Assembly: GCA_021772015.1 (NCBI GenBank)
Contig: JAETNS010000008.1
Location: 1-64,000, forward strand
Reading direction: 5' to 3'
Length of the DNA stretch: 64,000 nucleotides
Origin: Prevotellaceae bacterium
GTDB lineage: Bacteria; Bacteroidota; Bacteroidia; Bacteroidales; Muribaculaceae
The notes below the pieces were generated by a model, which saw nothing but the letters and a program-made list of their open reading frames with translations, was not told where the DNA came from and searched no databases. Below are positions 23,624 through 33,000 of the stretch, one piece after another; position 1 is the stretch's first letter, and each line of letters begins with the position of its first letter. The translations under genes and the position numbers were made by a program.

Positions 23624-24091
23624 ATGATAGACAAACAGACAGTCCTTTCCGCAGTCGAGGAGGCCATCAAAGACACCGACCTTTTTGTGGTCGATGTGAA
23701 TGTCTCGGCTGACAAGTCGATATCCGTGGAGATAGATTCCCCGGAAAGCCTTGACATCGAGACCTGCACCCGCCTGACCCGCAGAATCGAGGAGCTTTTG
23801 CCTGCGGAACTGGAGGAATATGACCTTGAGGTCGGTTCGGCCGGATTGACCGCGCCTTTCAAAGTCAGGGGACAATGGGAGAAGAACCTCGGCAACGAGA
23901 TCGAGCTGTTGACCAATGACGGCCGGAAATTCTCTGCGGTCCTTGTCTCCCTGGGCGATGACGCTTTCACGGTGAAATACCAGGTGAAGGAGAAGCAGCC
24001 CGGCGAAAAGCGGCCTCGACTTGTAGAGAAGCAGGAGGATATCCTTTTCTCGAATGTCAAGAAAGCCAACTACTTGCTTAAATTCAAATAG
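23624..24091 (+). CDS. rimP: Ribosome maturation factor RimP
   Basis: RimP helps assemble the 30S subunit. The 155-residue protein shows the family pattern: LFVVDVNVSADKSISVEIDS, the cysteine-containing DIETCTRLTRRIEELL, the turn YDLEVGSAGLTAPFKVRGQW and a C-terminal Sm-like part ending in lysine-rich VKKANYLLKFK. In canonical RimP the turn reads LEVSSPGL; here it reads LEVGSAGL. The order rimP-nusA-infB is conserved in bacteria. Confidence 0.93.
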   Translation: MIDKQTVLSAVEEAIKDTDLFVVDVNVSADKSISVEIDSPESLDIETCTRLTRRIEELLPAELEEYDLEVGSAGLTAPFKVRGQWEKNLGNEIELLTNDGRKFSAVLVSLGDDAFTVKYQVKEKQPGEKRPRLVEKQEDILFSNVKKANYLLKFK

Positions 24092-24161
24092 AAGCTGCCG
24101 GGTCTGACCTGCAAGCTTGTAATCCCGATAAAAAACAACACTGAATATAACTTTCCCACTT

Positions 24162-25535
24162 ATGGCTAAAAAAGAGGAAACACCAAACATGGTGGAGAGC
24201 TTTGCCGAGTTTAAAGAACTGAAGAACATCGACAAGACAACCATGATAAGCGTGCTGGAAGAGTCTTTCCGCAACGTGCTTGCGAAAATGTTCGGCACCG
24301 ATGAGAACCTCGATGTCATCATGAACCCCGACAAGGGGGATGTCCAGATCTTCCAGAACCTCGAAGTCGTTCCTGACGGTGAGGTCTCGAACCCCAACCT
24401 GCAGATTTCACTGACAGATGCCCGCGCCGACAATGACCCCGAGGTCGAGATCGGAGAGGAGCACACCAAGGAGATAATCTTCGCCGACTTCGGACGGCGT
24501 GCCATCCTGACTCTGCGCCAGACCTTGCAGTCAAAAATCCTCGAGCTCCAGAAAGAGGCCATATATGAGAAATTCAAGGATCTGGAGGGTGAGCTTGTCA
24601 CAGGTGAGGTCTACCAGACATGGTCTCGCGAGACATTGCTGCTCGACGACGAGAAAAACGAGCTGCTTCTCCCCAAGAATCAGTCGATTCCCGGTGATTT
24701 CTTCCGCAAGGGGGAGACAATCCGCGCCGTCATCGCCAATGTCGACAACAATAACAACAACCCAAAGATCACCGTTTCCCGCACCAATGAGAATTTCCTG
24801 CGCCGTCTCTTCGAGCTTGAAGTGCCGGAGATCCATGACGGTCTGATCAGCATACGCGCCGTGGCCCGTATCCCCGGTGAGAGAGCCAAGATCGCCGTGG
24901 AGAGCTATGACGACCGTATTGACCCTGTGGGAGCATGTGTGGGTGTGAAGGGTTCTCGCATTCATGGCATCGTCCGCGAACTTCGCAACGAGAACATCGA
25001 CGTGATCCCCTTCACCACCAATCCCTCCCTCTTTATCCAGCGCGCCCTTTCCCCCGCGAAGGTGTCATCCATACGTCTTGACGAGGAGGAGAAAAAGGCA
25101 GAGGTGTTCCTCAAGCCTGACCAGGTTTCACTGGCCATCGGAAAACAGGGTCTGAATATCAAGCTGGCCTCGATGCTGACAGGATTCGTGATAGATGTTT
25201 ACCGCGATAACGATGAGGTTTACGAGGAGGATATCTATCTCGATGAATTCAAGGATGAGATTGATGAATGGGTGATAGACGCTCTCAAAGACATGGGTTG
25301 CGTGACCGCCAAGAGCGTGCTCAACACTCCCCGCGAAGACCTTATCCGCCGCGCCGACCTTGAGGAGGAGACTGTCGACAACGTACTTGAGATACTCAAG
25401 GCGGAGTTTGAGGATGACACCACAGAGGAATCACCCGCCCAGGCGGAGCCTTCATGCGCTCCTGAAAGCGATGCGTGTGTCGAGGAGCATCCCGCCGCCG
25501 ATCTCGCGGCTGCCGCCGACGAGCAATCCAAGTGA
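24162..25535 (+). CDS. nusA: Transcription termination/antitermination factor NusA
   Basis: NusA binds RNA polymerase and modulates pausing, termination and antitermination. The 457-residue protein has the N-terminal RNAP-binding domain, an S1 domain (around GELVTGEVYQTW), and two KH domains marked by GACVGVKGSRIHGIVREL and VSLAIGKQGLNIKLA. A helix-hairpin-helix segment (DALKDMGCVTAKSVL) follows. The last 35 residues are acidic and alanine-rich. The start is preceded by CCCACTTATG. Confidence 0.96.
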   Translation: MAKKEETPNMVESFAEFKELKNIDKTTMISVLEESFRNVLAKMFGTDENLDVIMNPDKGDVQIFQNLEVVPDGEVSNPNLQISLTDARADNDPEVEIGEEHTKEIIFADFGRRAILTLRQTLQSKILELQKEAIYEKFKDLEGELVTGEVYQTWSRETLLLDDEKNELLLPKNQSIPGDFFRKGETIRAVIANVDNNNNNPKITVSRTNENFLRRLFELEVPEIHDGLISIRAVARIPGERAKIAVESYDDRIDPVGACVGVKGSRIHGIVRELRNENIDVIPFTTNPSLFIQRALSPAKVSSIRLDEEEKKAEVFLKPDQVSLAIGKQGLNIKLASMLTGFVIDVYRDNDEVYEEDIYLDEFKDEIDEWVIDALKDMGCVTAKSVLNTPREDLIRRADLEEETVDNVLEILKAEFEDDTTEESPAQAEPSCAPESDACVEEHPAADLAAAADEQSK

Positions 25536-25628
25536 GCCGCTTCCATGAGATGGAAGTGACTTATGCATGAACGTCTCGTTTCAGGCGAATCTCTCCAATA
25601 AAAATATTAGAAAACTTAAACCCACTCA

Positions 25629-28607
25629 ATGGCGAGAACTAAGATAAGCAAAGTAGCGAAAGATCTCAACGTGGCCCTCCCCACGGTTGTGGATTTTCTG
25701 CGCGGTAAGAACATCACCATCGACGACAATCCGAATGCGCGAATCGAGGATGATGTCGTGAACCTTTTAGTGAAGGAATTCAAAAACGACAAGGATCAGA
25801 AGACAAAGTCTGAGCAGTTCTCGTCAGAGAGGATGCAGCAGCGCGAGAAAACAAAGCCTGCCACCAAGCCTGTCATTGATGAAATCAAGCTCTCCTCTGA
25901 AATAAACAAACCGAAGATCCTCGGTAAGATAGAGCTTGACAAACATGGCAATCCGGTGAAACACGCCGAGTCGGCTCCGGCTCCCGAGGTGACTAAGGCC
26001 GAAGCTCCTGTGGAAGCTCCCAAGCCTGTGGAGAAACCGGTGGAAAAGGTGGCTGAAACACCGACCCCGCAACCCGGGCCGCAGGAAAACAAGACTTCCG
26101 AGGTGAAAAAAGAAGAGGCGGCTGCCGCAGTGGTTGAGAAGACAGCTCCTGTAGCTCCGGTTGTCGCTCCGGAGCATAAAGCAGAAGCCGTCCAAAATCC
26201 CCGCCAGGCCGAGAAAAAAGAGACTCCTGTGATTAAAAATGCTCCCGTGGCAGCCGAGAAGAAGACTCCTGAAGTTGTGGCGCAGCCAAAGGCAGTTGCC
26301 ACTGTTTCCTCCCCCTCCTCATCCGAAGCTGAGAAGAAGGATCCGAAGGAGGAGATATTCACCGTAGGCCTTCCCCAGAACCGTCCGACGATCAATGTCG
26401 TTGGCAAGATCGACCTGTCGGCAATCAACCAGTCGACCCGTCCCCGCAAGAAAAGCAAGGAGGAGCGTCGTAACGAACGCATCGCCAAGCAACAGGGGGG
26501 CCAGGGTGGATCCGGATCTGACGGCGACCGCAAAAAACGTAAACGCATAGGATCGAAAGAAAAGATCGATATCGAGAAACAAGGCAACCAGCAGGGCGGA
26601 AACGGAGGCAATGGTGGAGGCCGTGGACGTGGCGGTGACTCCCGTCGCAATGACCGTGGCGGCAAAGGCGGCAATCCCAAGCGCGCCCCTCATACGGAGG
26701 TCAACGAGGAAGATGTACAGAAGCAGGTAAAAGAGGTTCTTGCACGTCTCACCTCAAAGGAGAAAGGCCAGAAAAAGGGTGTCAAGTGGCGTAGAGAGAA
26801 ACGTGAGGCGAATGCCGAACGCGACGCGGCAGCCGCAGCAGCGGCAGCGGCAGAGTCGCAGGTGTTGAAACTCACCGAGTTCGTGACCGCCAATGACCTC
26901 GCGTCGATGATGGATGTGCCTATCAACAAGGTGATCGGGACATGCATGAACCTCGGTGTGATGGTGTCTATAAACCAGCGTCTTGACGCGGAGACCATAA
27001 ACATCGTGGCCGAGGAGTTCGGCTTCAAGACCGAATTCGTATCGGCGGAGGTGGTCGAGGCTATCTCCCAGGAGGAGGACAAAGAGGAGGATCTGGTCGC
27101 ACGTCCGCCTATCGTCACAGTGATGGGCCATGTCGATCATGGTAAGACCTCTTTGCTTGACTACATACGTAAAGCCAATGTGATCGCCGGTGAGGCCGGT
27201 GGTATAACACAGCATATCGGAGCTTACAACGTGAAGCTCTCCGATGGCCGCCATATAACATTCCTTGACACGCCGGGCCATGAGGCGTTCACCGCCATGC
27301 GTGCCCGTGGAGCCAAGGTTACCGACCTCTGTATCATCATCGTGGCCGCTGATGACGACGTGATGCCCCAGACAGTCGAGGCTATCAACCACGCCTCTGC
27401 AGCCGGAGTACCCATCGTTTTCGCGATCAACAAGATAGACAAGCCTGCCGCCAATCCTGACAAGATCAAGGAGGAGCTGGCCGGAATGAACTACCTCGTC
27501 GAGGAATGGGGTGGAAAATACCAGAGCCAGGATATTTCCGCCAAGAAAGGTATCGGAGTGGAAGAGCTGCTTGAAAAAGTATTGCTTGAGGCTGAAATGC
27601 TCGACCTCAAAGCCAACCCCGACCGCAATGCCACCGGTTCGATCATCGAATCGTCGCTTGACAAGGGACGCGGATATGTGGCCACTGTGCTTGTCCAGAA
27701 CGGGACTTTGCGCGTGGGTGACATTATCCTCGCCGGAACCCATTTCGGTAAGGTCAAGGCGATGTTCAACGAGCGTAACCAGCGTATCAAGGAGGCCGGT
27801 CCCGCAGAACCTGCATTGATCCTCGGATTGAATGGCGCGCCTACCGCCGGCGACACATTCACTGTCATGGATTCCGAGCAGGAGGCCCGAGAGATTGCCA
27901 CCAAGCGTCAGCAGCTCCAGCGCGAGCTTTCAACCCGAACTTCCAAGCGTCTTACCCTTGATGAAGTCGCGCGTCGTCAGGCTCTCGGCTCATTCCAGGA
28001 ACTCAACGTCATTGTCAAAGGTGATGTGGACGGTTCTATCGAGGCTCTCAGCGACTCACTTATCAAGCTCTCCACTCCCGAGATCCAGGTCAATGTCATC
28101 CACAAGGCTGTCGGCGAGATTTCCGAGAGCGATGTCTCCCTGGCAGCAGCCTCCGATGCCATCATCATCGGCTTCCAGGTACGTCCCTCGCAGGCCGCGC
28201 GTCGCGAGGCCGAGCGCGAGGGTGTCGAGATACGCCTCTATTCGGTCATCTATCAGGCGATCGAGGAGGTCAAGGACGCTATGGCCGGTATGCTTGCTCC
28301 CGAGCTGCGTGAAGAGGTCACCGGTACCGCCGAGGTGCTTGAGACATACAAGATCTCCAAAGTCGGGACTATCGCCGGAGCACTCGTCCGTGAGGGGAAG
28401 ATCAAGCGCACCAACAAGGTCCGCGTCATCCGCGACGGTATCGTACGTTACACAGGTGTGCTTGGATCGCTCAAGCGTTTCAAGGATGATGCCAAGGAGG
28501 TTGTGGCCGGTCTGGAATGCGGCCTGTCCATCCAGGGCTACAATGACGTTCAGGCAGGCGACATCATCGAAGGCTTCGAGGAAATCGAGGTTGCCCGCGC
28601 TCTCTAA
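25629..28607 (+). CDS. infB: Translation initiation factor IF-2
   Basis: IF-2 is the GTPase that brings initiator tRNA to the 30S subunit. The 992-residue protein begins with an IF2_N domain ([17 protein letters not shown]). A long disordered K/A/P-rich region (about 60-280) follows, then a glycine/arginine-rich stretch with RGG-like units (about 310-355) and a second IF2_N-like segment. The G domain has GHVDHGKTS (about 496), DTPGHEAF (about 547) and NKID (about 600), and domains II-IV follow to the end. The extended N-terminus is normal for Bacteroidetes. It is followed by folK after 6 bases. Confidence 0.97.
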   Translation: MARTKISKVAKDLNVALPTVVDFLRGKNITIDDNPNARIEDDVVNLLVKEFKNDKDQKTKSEQFSSERMQQREKTKPATKPVIDEIKLSSEINKPKILGKIELDKHGNPVKHAESAPAPEVTKAEAPVEAPKPVEKPVEKVAETPTPQPGPQENKTSEVKKEEAAAAVVEKTAPVAPVVAPEHKAEAVQNPRQAEKKETPVIKNAPVAAEKKTPEVVAQPKAVATVSSPSSSEAEKKDPKEEIFTVGLPQNRPTINVVGKIDLSAINQSTRPRKKSKEERRNERIAKQQGGQGGSGSDGDRKKRKRIGSKEKIDIEKQGNQQGGNGGNGGGRGRGGDSRRNDRGGKGGNPKRAPHTEVNEEDVQKQVKEVLARLTSKEKGQKKGVKWRREKREANAERDAAAAAAAAAESQVLKLTEFVTANDLASMMDVPINKVIGTCMNLGVMVSINQRLDAETINIVAEEFGFKTEFVSAEVVEAISQEEDKEEDLVARPPIVTVMGHVDHGKTSLLDYIRKANVIAGEAGGITQHIGAYNVKLSDGRHITFLDTPGHEAFTAMRARGAKVTDLCIIIVAADDDVMPQTVEAINHASAAGVPIVFAINKIDKPAANPDKIKEELAGMNYLVEEWGGKYQSQDISAKKGIGVEELLEKVLLEAEMLDLKANPDRNATGSIIESSLDKGRGYVATVLVQNGTLRVGDIILAGTHFGKVKAMFNERNQRIKEAGPAEPALILGLNGAPTAGDTFTVMDSEQEAREIATKRQQLQRELSTRTSKRLTLDEVARRQALGSFQELNVIVKGDVDGSIEALSDSLIKLSTPEIQVNVIHKAVGEISESDVSLAAASDAIIIGFQVRPSQAARREAEREGVEIRLYSVIYQAIEEVKDAMAGMLAPELREEVTGTAEVLETYKISKVGTIAGALVREGKIKRTNKVRVIRDGIVRYTGVLGSLKRFKDDAKEVVAGLECGLSIQGYNDVQAGDIIEGFEEIEVARAL

Positions 28608-28613
28608 GAGGAT

Positions 28614-29078
28614 GTGATCGCCCATATAAACATAGGTTCTAATCTCGGCGACAGCCGCTCGGTCATCGAGCGGGCTGTCGCCGGGATTTTTTCATTGTCG
28701 GAGGGGTTGACCCGCCGTTCCTCATTTGTGAATAGCGAACCCTGGGGTTTCGAGTCGCCAAACAGATTTCTCAATATCGGGGTGGAGATCGAGACATCTC
28801 TTTCCCCTGAAACCCTTCTGGCGCGTCTCCAGGCAATTGAGAAAGAGATTTCCCCGGCTTCCCACCGCAACGAAGACGGAAGTTACCGTGACCGCCTTGT
28901 CGACATCGACCTTATCTTCATGGCCACGTCGGATCTCAAGCCGATCCGCCATCATTCCCCGTCTTTGATTCTGCCTCATCCCCGCGCCACGGAGCGCAAA
29001 TTCGTCATCGCCCCGATCCGGGAACTTCACCCCGACTTCACTTCCCGACTCTTACTTGATCTCCTGTCGGTTCAATAG
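28614..29078 (+). CDS. folK: 2-amino-4-hydroxy-6-hydroxymethyldihydropteridine pyrophosphokinase (FolK)
   Basis: FolK transfers pyrophosphate from ATP to hydroxymethyl-dihydropterin in folate synthesis. The 154-residue protein has INIGSNLGDSR, the RDRLVDIDLIFM segment with the metal-binding aspartates, and LPHPRATERKFVIAPI. The start is GTG at 28614; an overlapping ATG at 28612 is followed directly by a stop and cannot be used. The gene lies 6 bases after infB and probably shares its transcript. Confidence 0.93.
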   Translation: MIAHINIGSNLGDSRSVIERAVAGIFSLSEGLTRRSSFVNSEPWGFESPNRFLNIGVEIETSLSPETLLARLQAIEKEISPASHRNEDGSYRDRLVDIDLIFMATSDLKPIRHHSPSLILPHPRATERKFVIAPIRELHPDFTSRLLLDLLSVQ

Positions 29079-29288
29079 TGACAACTGCAATTGTAATTAA
29101 CCGTTCAAAATAATTTTGACCAGTCACTTATTGGCTAATTATTATATCAGGCTCCCACGGAGACCACAGAAAACACAAAACAACCTTGCTCCCACCCGCC
29201 GATACCACAGAGGTATAAAGATTTCACGGATTTGCGGCTCGCTAAGCTCCCCGAATGTTCCGGGTCTCACGCAGATCCCTTATAAAAG
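29079..29288. other. Intergenic spacer after folK with a promoter-like module and CACAG-type words
   Basis: A TAATTTTG box (29111-29118) sits in a 25-base block nearly the same as the promoter of the thioesterase at 13961. No convincing gene follows: the only open frame is low in coding character and runs through the terminator. The spacer has repeated words such as ACCACAG and TTTCACGGATTT. A short RNA of about 220 nt ending at the hairpin at 29289-29344 is conceivable. Confidence 0.35.
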
Positions 29289-29344
29289 AGGGGATTGTCT
29301 CATGGAATCCGCCGGGAGTGGCGAGGATTCAGAGACAATCCCCT
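29289..29344. terminator. Terminator hairpin between folK and the BspA-like gene
   Basis: Bases 29289-29301 (AGGGGATTGTCTC) pair perfectly with 29332-29344 across a 30-base loop, followed by TTTATTTATGG on the plus strand. It lies between convergent genes. Confidence 0.7.
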
Positions 29345-29376
29345 TTATTTATGGACGGTCAGATGACCGGTAAGGA

Positions 29377-31731
29377 TCAGAGGGTGACTTTGACGGTGTT
29401 TTCGCCAGAAACTACGACATAGAAGCCGGCGGGAAGGGTGATTTCACCTGCATTGCCTGAATAAACAAGTTTGCCGGTAGCGTCGAAGATGGTGACGGCA
29501 GCGTCGGAAACGACTGTCAGCATGCCGTTCTTGGCGGAAACGCTGAAGGCTGATTCGCCGTCGATTGAGTCGATGCCTGACCCGAGGCCGATTATGTGGC
29601 TGAATTCTTTCCAGCCGTCAGCGGCCTTGTAGGCTTCTACTGCGTCATTGGGAACCGAGAGGGTCGCGTTCTCATATACGGCAGCTTCGAATGCGGCCCC
29701 TGTGGGAGGCGCGGGGTTGAGGCTGATGACGCTTGTCAGGGCTTCGTCGCCTTTGAATGCTTCAGATCCGATGGCCTCCACTTTCTCACCGAAAGTGATC
29801 TTGTCAAGGGCGAAGCACCAGTAGAAGGCCTGAAGCTCGATCTCGGTCACATTATTGGAGATCTCGAATTCCTTGAGGTTGGCGCAGCACTGATACATGC
29901 CGTCGGGGATGACGGTGATGGCTTCGGGAAGCGCGGCTTCCTCCAGGCCGCTCTGGTAGAACACACCGTGGCCGACAGTGGTCACAGTCTCGGGCAGCGG
30001 GAGTTTCTTAAGCTCCGGGGTATAAGCGAACGCGAATCTTCCGACCTCTGTCACACCTTCGGGAAGGGTGATGTTGGCGAGGGCGGCGCATTCCGAAAAT
30101 GCAAACTCTCCGATCTTGGTTACGGACTCGGGAATGATCATGGATGTCAGGGCCGAGCAGCCGGAAACCATTCTGGCGGGGATTGCCTCAATGGCATTCT
30201 CCAGAACCACAGACTCAAGTGACACGCAGCCGCAGAATACATCGTCGCCCAATGTAGTCACGTTGGCGGGAACAATGATGTCAGTGAGGTTGGTGGCCTC
30301 AAACGCGCTCTCGCCGATAGTAGTCACACTTTCGGGAATCGAGATCGCTGACAGTGAGCTTTCCCAGAAAGCAGCGTCTGCGATTGTGGTTATTGTCGAA
30401 GGCAGGGTCAGCTCCGAGATTCCCTTAACTTCGGAGAAGGCCAGTTTCCCGATCTCTATGACGGTATAGGTGTCACCGTCATATTCTACCTGGGCAGGCA
30501 CGGAGGTCACACCACTGTATTCGCTCTCATTGTCAGGCCAAGTGACCGACAGGGTACGGTCAACGCCCGACACGACTTTGTAAGTCAGCGGCTCGACCTT
30601 GATCTTGGTGCCGTCGGCCAACGGACCTTTGACAGTGTATTTGAGAGAGAACGCGTAGTTGTAGCGGCTGTCGAAAGTGGAGACACTCAAAGACAGTGCT
30701 TTTGCAGGGACCTTGATCTCGTATTCGCCGCTCTCGGTCAGGGCCGGAGTCAGCACGAGCCCGATTTCAGAAGCGGACATTGTGGAATGATCAAGTTTGA
30801 ACGATGCCTTGATGTCAGTGGGCTGTCCGTCGCGGGTGATAGTGACTTCATCTTTTGCAGGCCCGCTCGCGTAGACTTCGGCCATGTTGGGGAAGAGCAA
30901 CACTATATTGTCAAGAGTGTTTACTATTGATCCTGATTCCGGGTCTGCGATCACAGTCTCTTCCGGGTCGACGGGGGTAATGCCGGAATCGATCACATAT
31001 CTGAAGTCGGCAGCCGGCCAGTCGACATCGTCGTAGCCGCATATGGCTGCGTCGGGAATCCTGACAAGGTAGGTCCCGGGGGTAGTGTAGCCCTCGGGGA
31101 GAGAGATGATGACATCACGCATGCCGCCCCCTTCCTCAACGGAGAATGTGGCCACGGTCTCGCCGGTCTCCTCGTTGACGAGGGTTGGCTTGTTGGATCC
31201 GTATCCCTCGGGGAAAAGTCCCGAACGGCCATACTCGACGGTGAACTCCTGTATCTTGCCTACAATCCCCTGTTCCGGATAGATTGTGTAATATTCGTTT
31301 TCAATCGGGGTGAAATCATCAGGATCAGGACCGGGCTCGTCGCCGCCGATTGTGAGGGTGAAGGATATCTCCGGATTGGGATCTCCTTCGTCCATCATCC
31401 AGTTGTAATTGTAGTCGAATGTTCCGGCGGGGATCACGATGTCGTATGTGCCGTCGGCTGTGATCGGATCGGCTGTGATCGTGATTGTGTTGGTGTCATC
31501 CTTGGTGCCGGATACCTTCTGCGTGATGGCGTAGTCGGTGCCATTGATTTTGACTTTCCGGTTTACATACGGATCGAAGCCACCGATTGAGTTCTTGACC
31601 ACGAATGTCTTGATTTCCTCGACGGTCTCCCCGTCGCCGGGTTGTACGCTCCATCCGTCCGGTATCGCTCCGTAGGATGAGACTGATGCCGCGCATAACA
31701 GCATCGCACTGAGGAGTAGCTTTTTGCTCAT
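29377..31731 (-). CDS. BspA-like leucine-rich-repeat surface protein with sorting-like tail
   Basis: The 784-residue protein has a signal peptide (MSKKLLLSAMLLCAASVSSYG). Three or four immunoglobulin-like segments follow (about 25-365), each with phrases such as YTIYPEQGIV and IADPESGSIV. An LRR_5 (BspA/TpLRR) array occupies about 415-690, with many units of the form xxLPxxVTTIGxxAFxxC. The end (about 725-784) resembles the type IX secretion C-terminal domain: VTIFDATGKLVYSG, then LPAGFYVVVSG. BspA repeats often mediate adhesion or binding. The gene is alone, between two convergent or tandem boundaries. A hairpin (31761-31783) lies in its upstream region. Confidence 0.85.
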   Translation of the reverse strand: MSKKLLLSAMLLCAASVSSYGAIPDGWSVQPGDGETVEEIKTFVVKNSIGGFDPYVNRKVKINGTDYAITQKVSGTKDDTNTITITADPITADGTYDIVIPAGTFDYNYNWMMDEGDPNPEISFTLTIGGDEPGPDPDDFTPIENEYYTIYPEQGIVGKIQEFTVEYGRSGLFPEGYGSNKPTLVNEETGETVATFSVEEGGGMRDVIISLPEGYTTPGTYLVRIPDAAICGYDDVDWPAADFRYVIDSGITPVDPEETVIADPESGSIVNTLDNIVLLFPNMAEVYASGPAKDEVTITRDGQPTDIKASFKLDHSTMSASEIGLVLTPALTESGEYEIKVPAKALSLSVSTFDSRYNYAFSLKYTVKGPLADGTKIKVEPLTYKVVSGVDRTLSVTWPDNESEYSGVTSVPAQVEYDGDTYTVIEIGKLAFSEVKGISELTLPSTITTIADAAFWESSLSAISIPESVTTIGESAFEATNLTDIIVPANVTTLGDDVFCGCVSLESVVLENAIEAIPARMVSGCSALTSMIIPESVTKIGEFAFSECAALANITLPEGVTEVGRFAFAYTPELKKLPLPETVTTVGHGVFYQSGLEEAALPEAITVIPDGMYQCCANLKEFEISNNVTEIELQAFYWCFALDKITFGEKVEAIGSEAFKGDEALTSVISLNPAPPTGAAFEAAVYENATLSVPNDAVEAYKAADGWKEFSHIIGLGSGIDSIDGESAFSVSAKNGMLTVVSDAAVTIFDATGKLVYSGNAGEITLPAGFYVVVSGENTVKVTL

Positions 31732-31852
31732 AATTGTAAGTGATTTAGTGAACTAATATGCTGCCGATGGTCAAGGTCGGCAGTGGGGTACATCAATATA
31801 ATCAGGGTTGAATGATCAGGTTTGTCTGTCTGGTTATGGGGATGGCCGGAGG

Positions 31853-32953
31853 TCAGCGTTGGGCCGGCCCCTGGCGAAGTATGGCTCCTGTGGTAGGATC
31901 GTAGATCACATATATGGGAGCTTTCTTGTCTGTGAATGAGTTGGGCGCGAGTCCGTAGACGATGCCGAGTTGCGAAGCTGGGAGCTTGCGTGAGGCATAT
32001 ATGTCGCCGTCGTAGAGGACGGTCGCCTGCAGCTCGCCCGGTATCCGGTATGGCACACCGTTCTTCGGGAATGGCAATGTCTGTCCTTTTTCATTGACCG
32101 GCATCTCCCCGTGTGAGATAGTTGAGAGGTCGAGGTATACGGGCGAGCCGGACATGTCATCGCTGTCGACAATGCCGTCAATGGCCGAGAGCCTCGCCAC
32201 CGGTATGCGCGCTTTGTCATTGTCTACAAGCGCGTCAGGATTTACTATGAAGCTCTCCACCTGTGTGGAGACGGAGGTAGTGCCGAGGAACATGGCTGTC
32301 AGGGCCTCCTCCTGTGCCTGCAGGTTGTCAAGCATGAGCTGCAGCGATTTCCCGTCGGGGGGTATATTGTCGGCCTGCCCTGTGATCAGGTCGCTGCGGG
32401 TCTGACGGATGGCGAAGATCGCCTGGGCGGCGAGTTCCGCGCGCTTGGCAGTCGACTGGCTCTGCAGCATCTCCTCGCTGATCACCTGTTTGGCCGCCGG
32501 GGTTTCCAGCGGTGTGGGTTTCGCTTTCATAGCCTCCGGGATGGAGACAACATCGCGTTCGGCTACCTCCTCTGTGTTTATCGCCAATGGGAGTCCGGCC
32601 TCGTCAAGGGTCACATAAACGGGGCTGCCGGATTTGAACTGTATGGAAAAAGTCTCCTCGGTGTCCTGCACCCCGTATGAAGATATAGCAGCCGACAGCA
32701 GTCTGACCGAATGGGACTCCTTGGTTATAGGATTGGATACATTCAGGTATTTGGGAGCATAACGGTAGAATTCCCCGGGTTTCTTTACAGTGATCTCTGC
32801 CTCGAGGGTGACGCTGAGCATTGTCCTGGGCAGGGAGTAGACCAGCCCGTAGTCGTTGGCTTTTGTCGCCGACAGTCTCTGGGCTTGCTGGGCGCAGATT
32901 GTGGCCGGGGTCATTAAGGCAGCTGTGATAAGAGAAATCAGGGGTAGTTTCAT
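31853..32953 (-). CDS. DUF4831 family exported protein
   Basis: The 366-residue protein begins MKLPLISLITAALMTPATICAQ, a clear signal peptide. The body matches the DUF4831 pattern as I know it: YSLPRTMLSVTLEAE, PGEFYRYAPKYL and FAIRQTRSDLITGQADN. The family is found in Bacteroidetes and has no known function. The open frame starts at 33004, overlapping nnr, but the signal peptide sets the start at 32953. It lies 47 bases downstream of nnr on the same strand. Confidence 0.8.
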   Translation of the reverse strand: MKLPLISLITAALMTPATICAQQAQRLSATKANDYGLVYSLPRTMLSVTLEAEITVKKPGEFYRYAPKYLNVSNPITKESHSVRLLSAAISSYGVQDTEETFSIQFKSGSPVYVTLDEAGLPLAINTEEVAERDVVSIPEAMKAKPTPLETPAAKQVISEEMLQSQSTAKRAELAAQAIFAIRQTRSDLITGQADNIPPDGKSLQLMLDNLQAQEEALTAMFLGTTSVSTQVESFIVNPDALVDNDKARIPVARLSAIDGIVDSDDMSGSPVYLDLSTISHGEMPVNEKGQTLPFPKNGVPYRIPGELQATVLYDGDIYASRKLPASQLGIVYGLAPNSFTDKKAPIYVIYDPTTGAILRQGPAQR

Positions 32954-33000
32954 AAGTCTGCAGGTTGCGTTTGAAGGTAGCCGGTCGATGCCGGACTTGT

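Noticed and set aside
27832-28617. 261-codon plus-strand frame inside infB
   Set aside because: It is rich in Ser/Arg/Pro, typical of an off-frame reading of GC-rich coding DNA, and is fully inside infB.
29116-29373. 85-codon frame after folK
   Set aside because: It runs through the terminator hairpin, has no family features and no good start codon. A non-coding transcript is more plausible.
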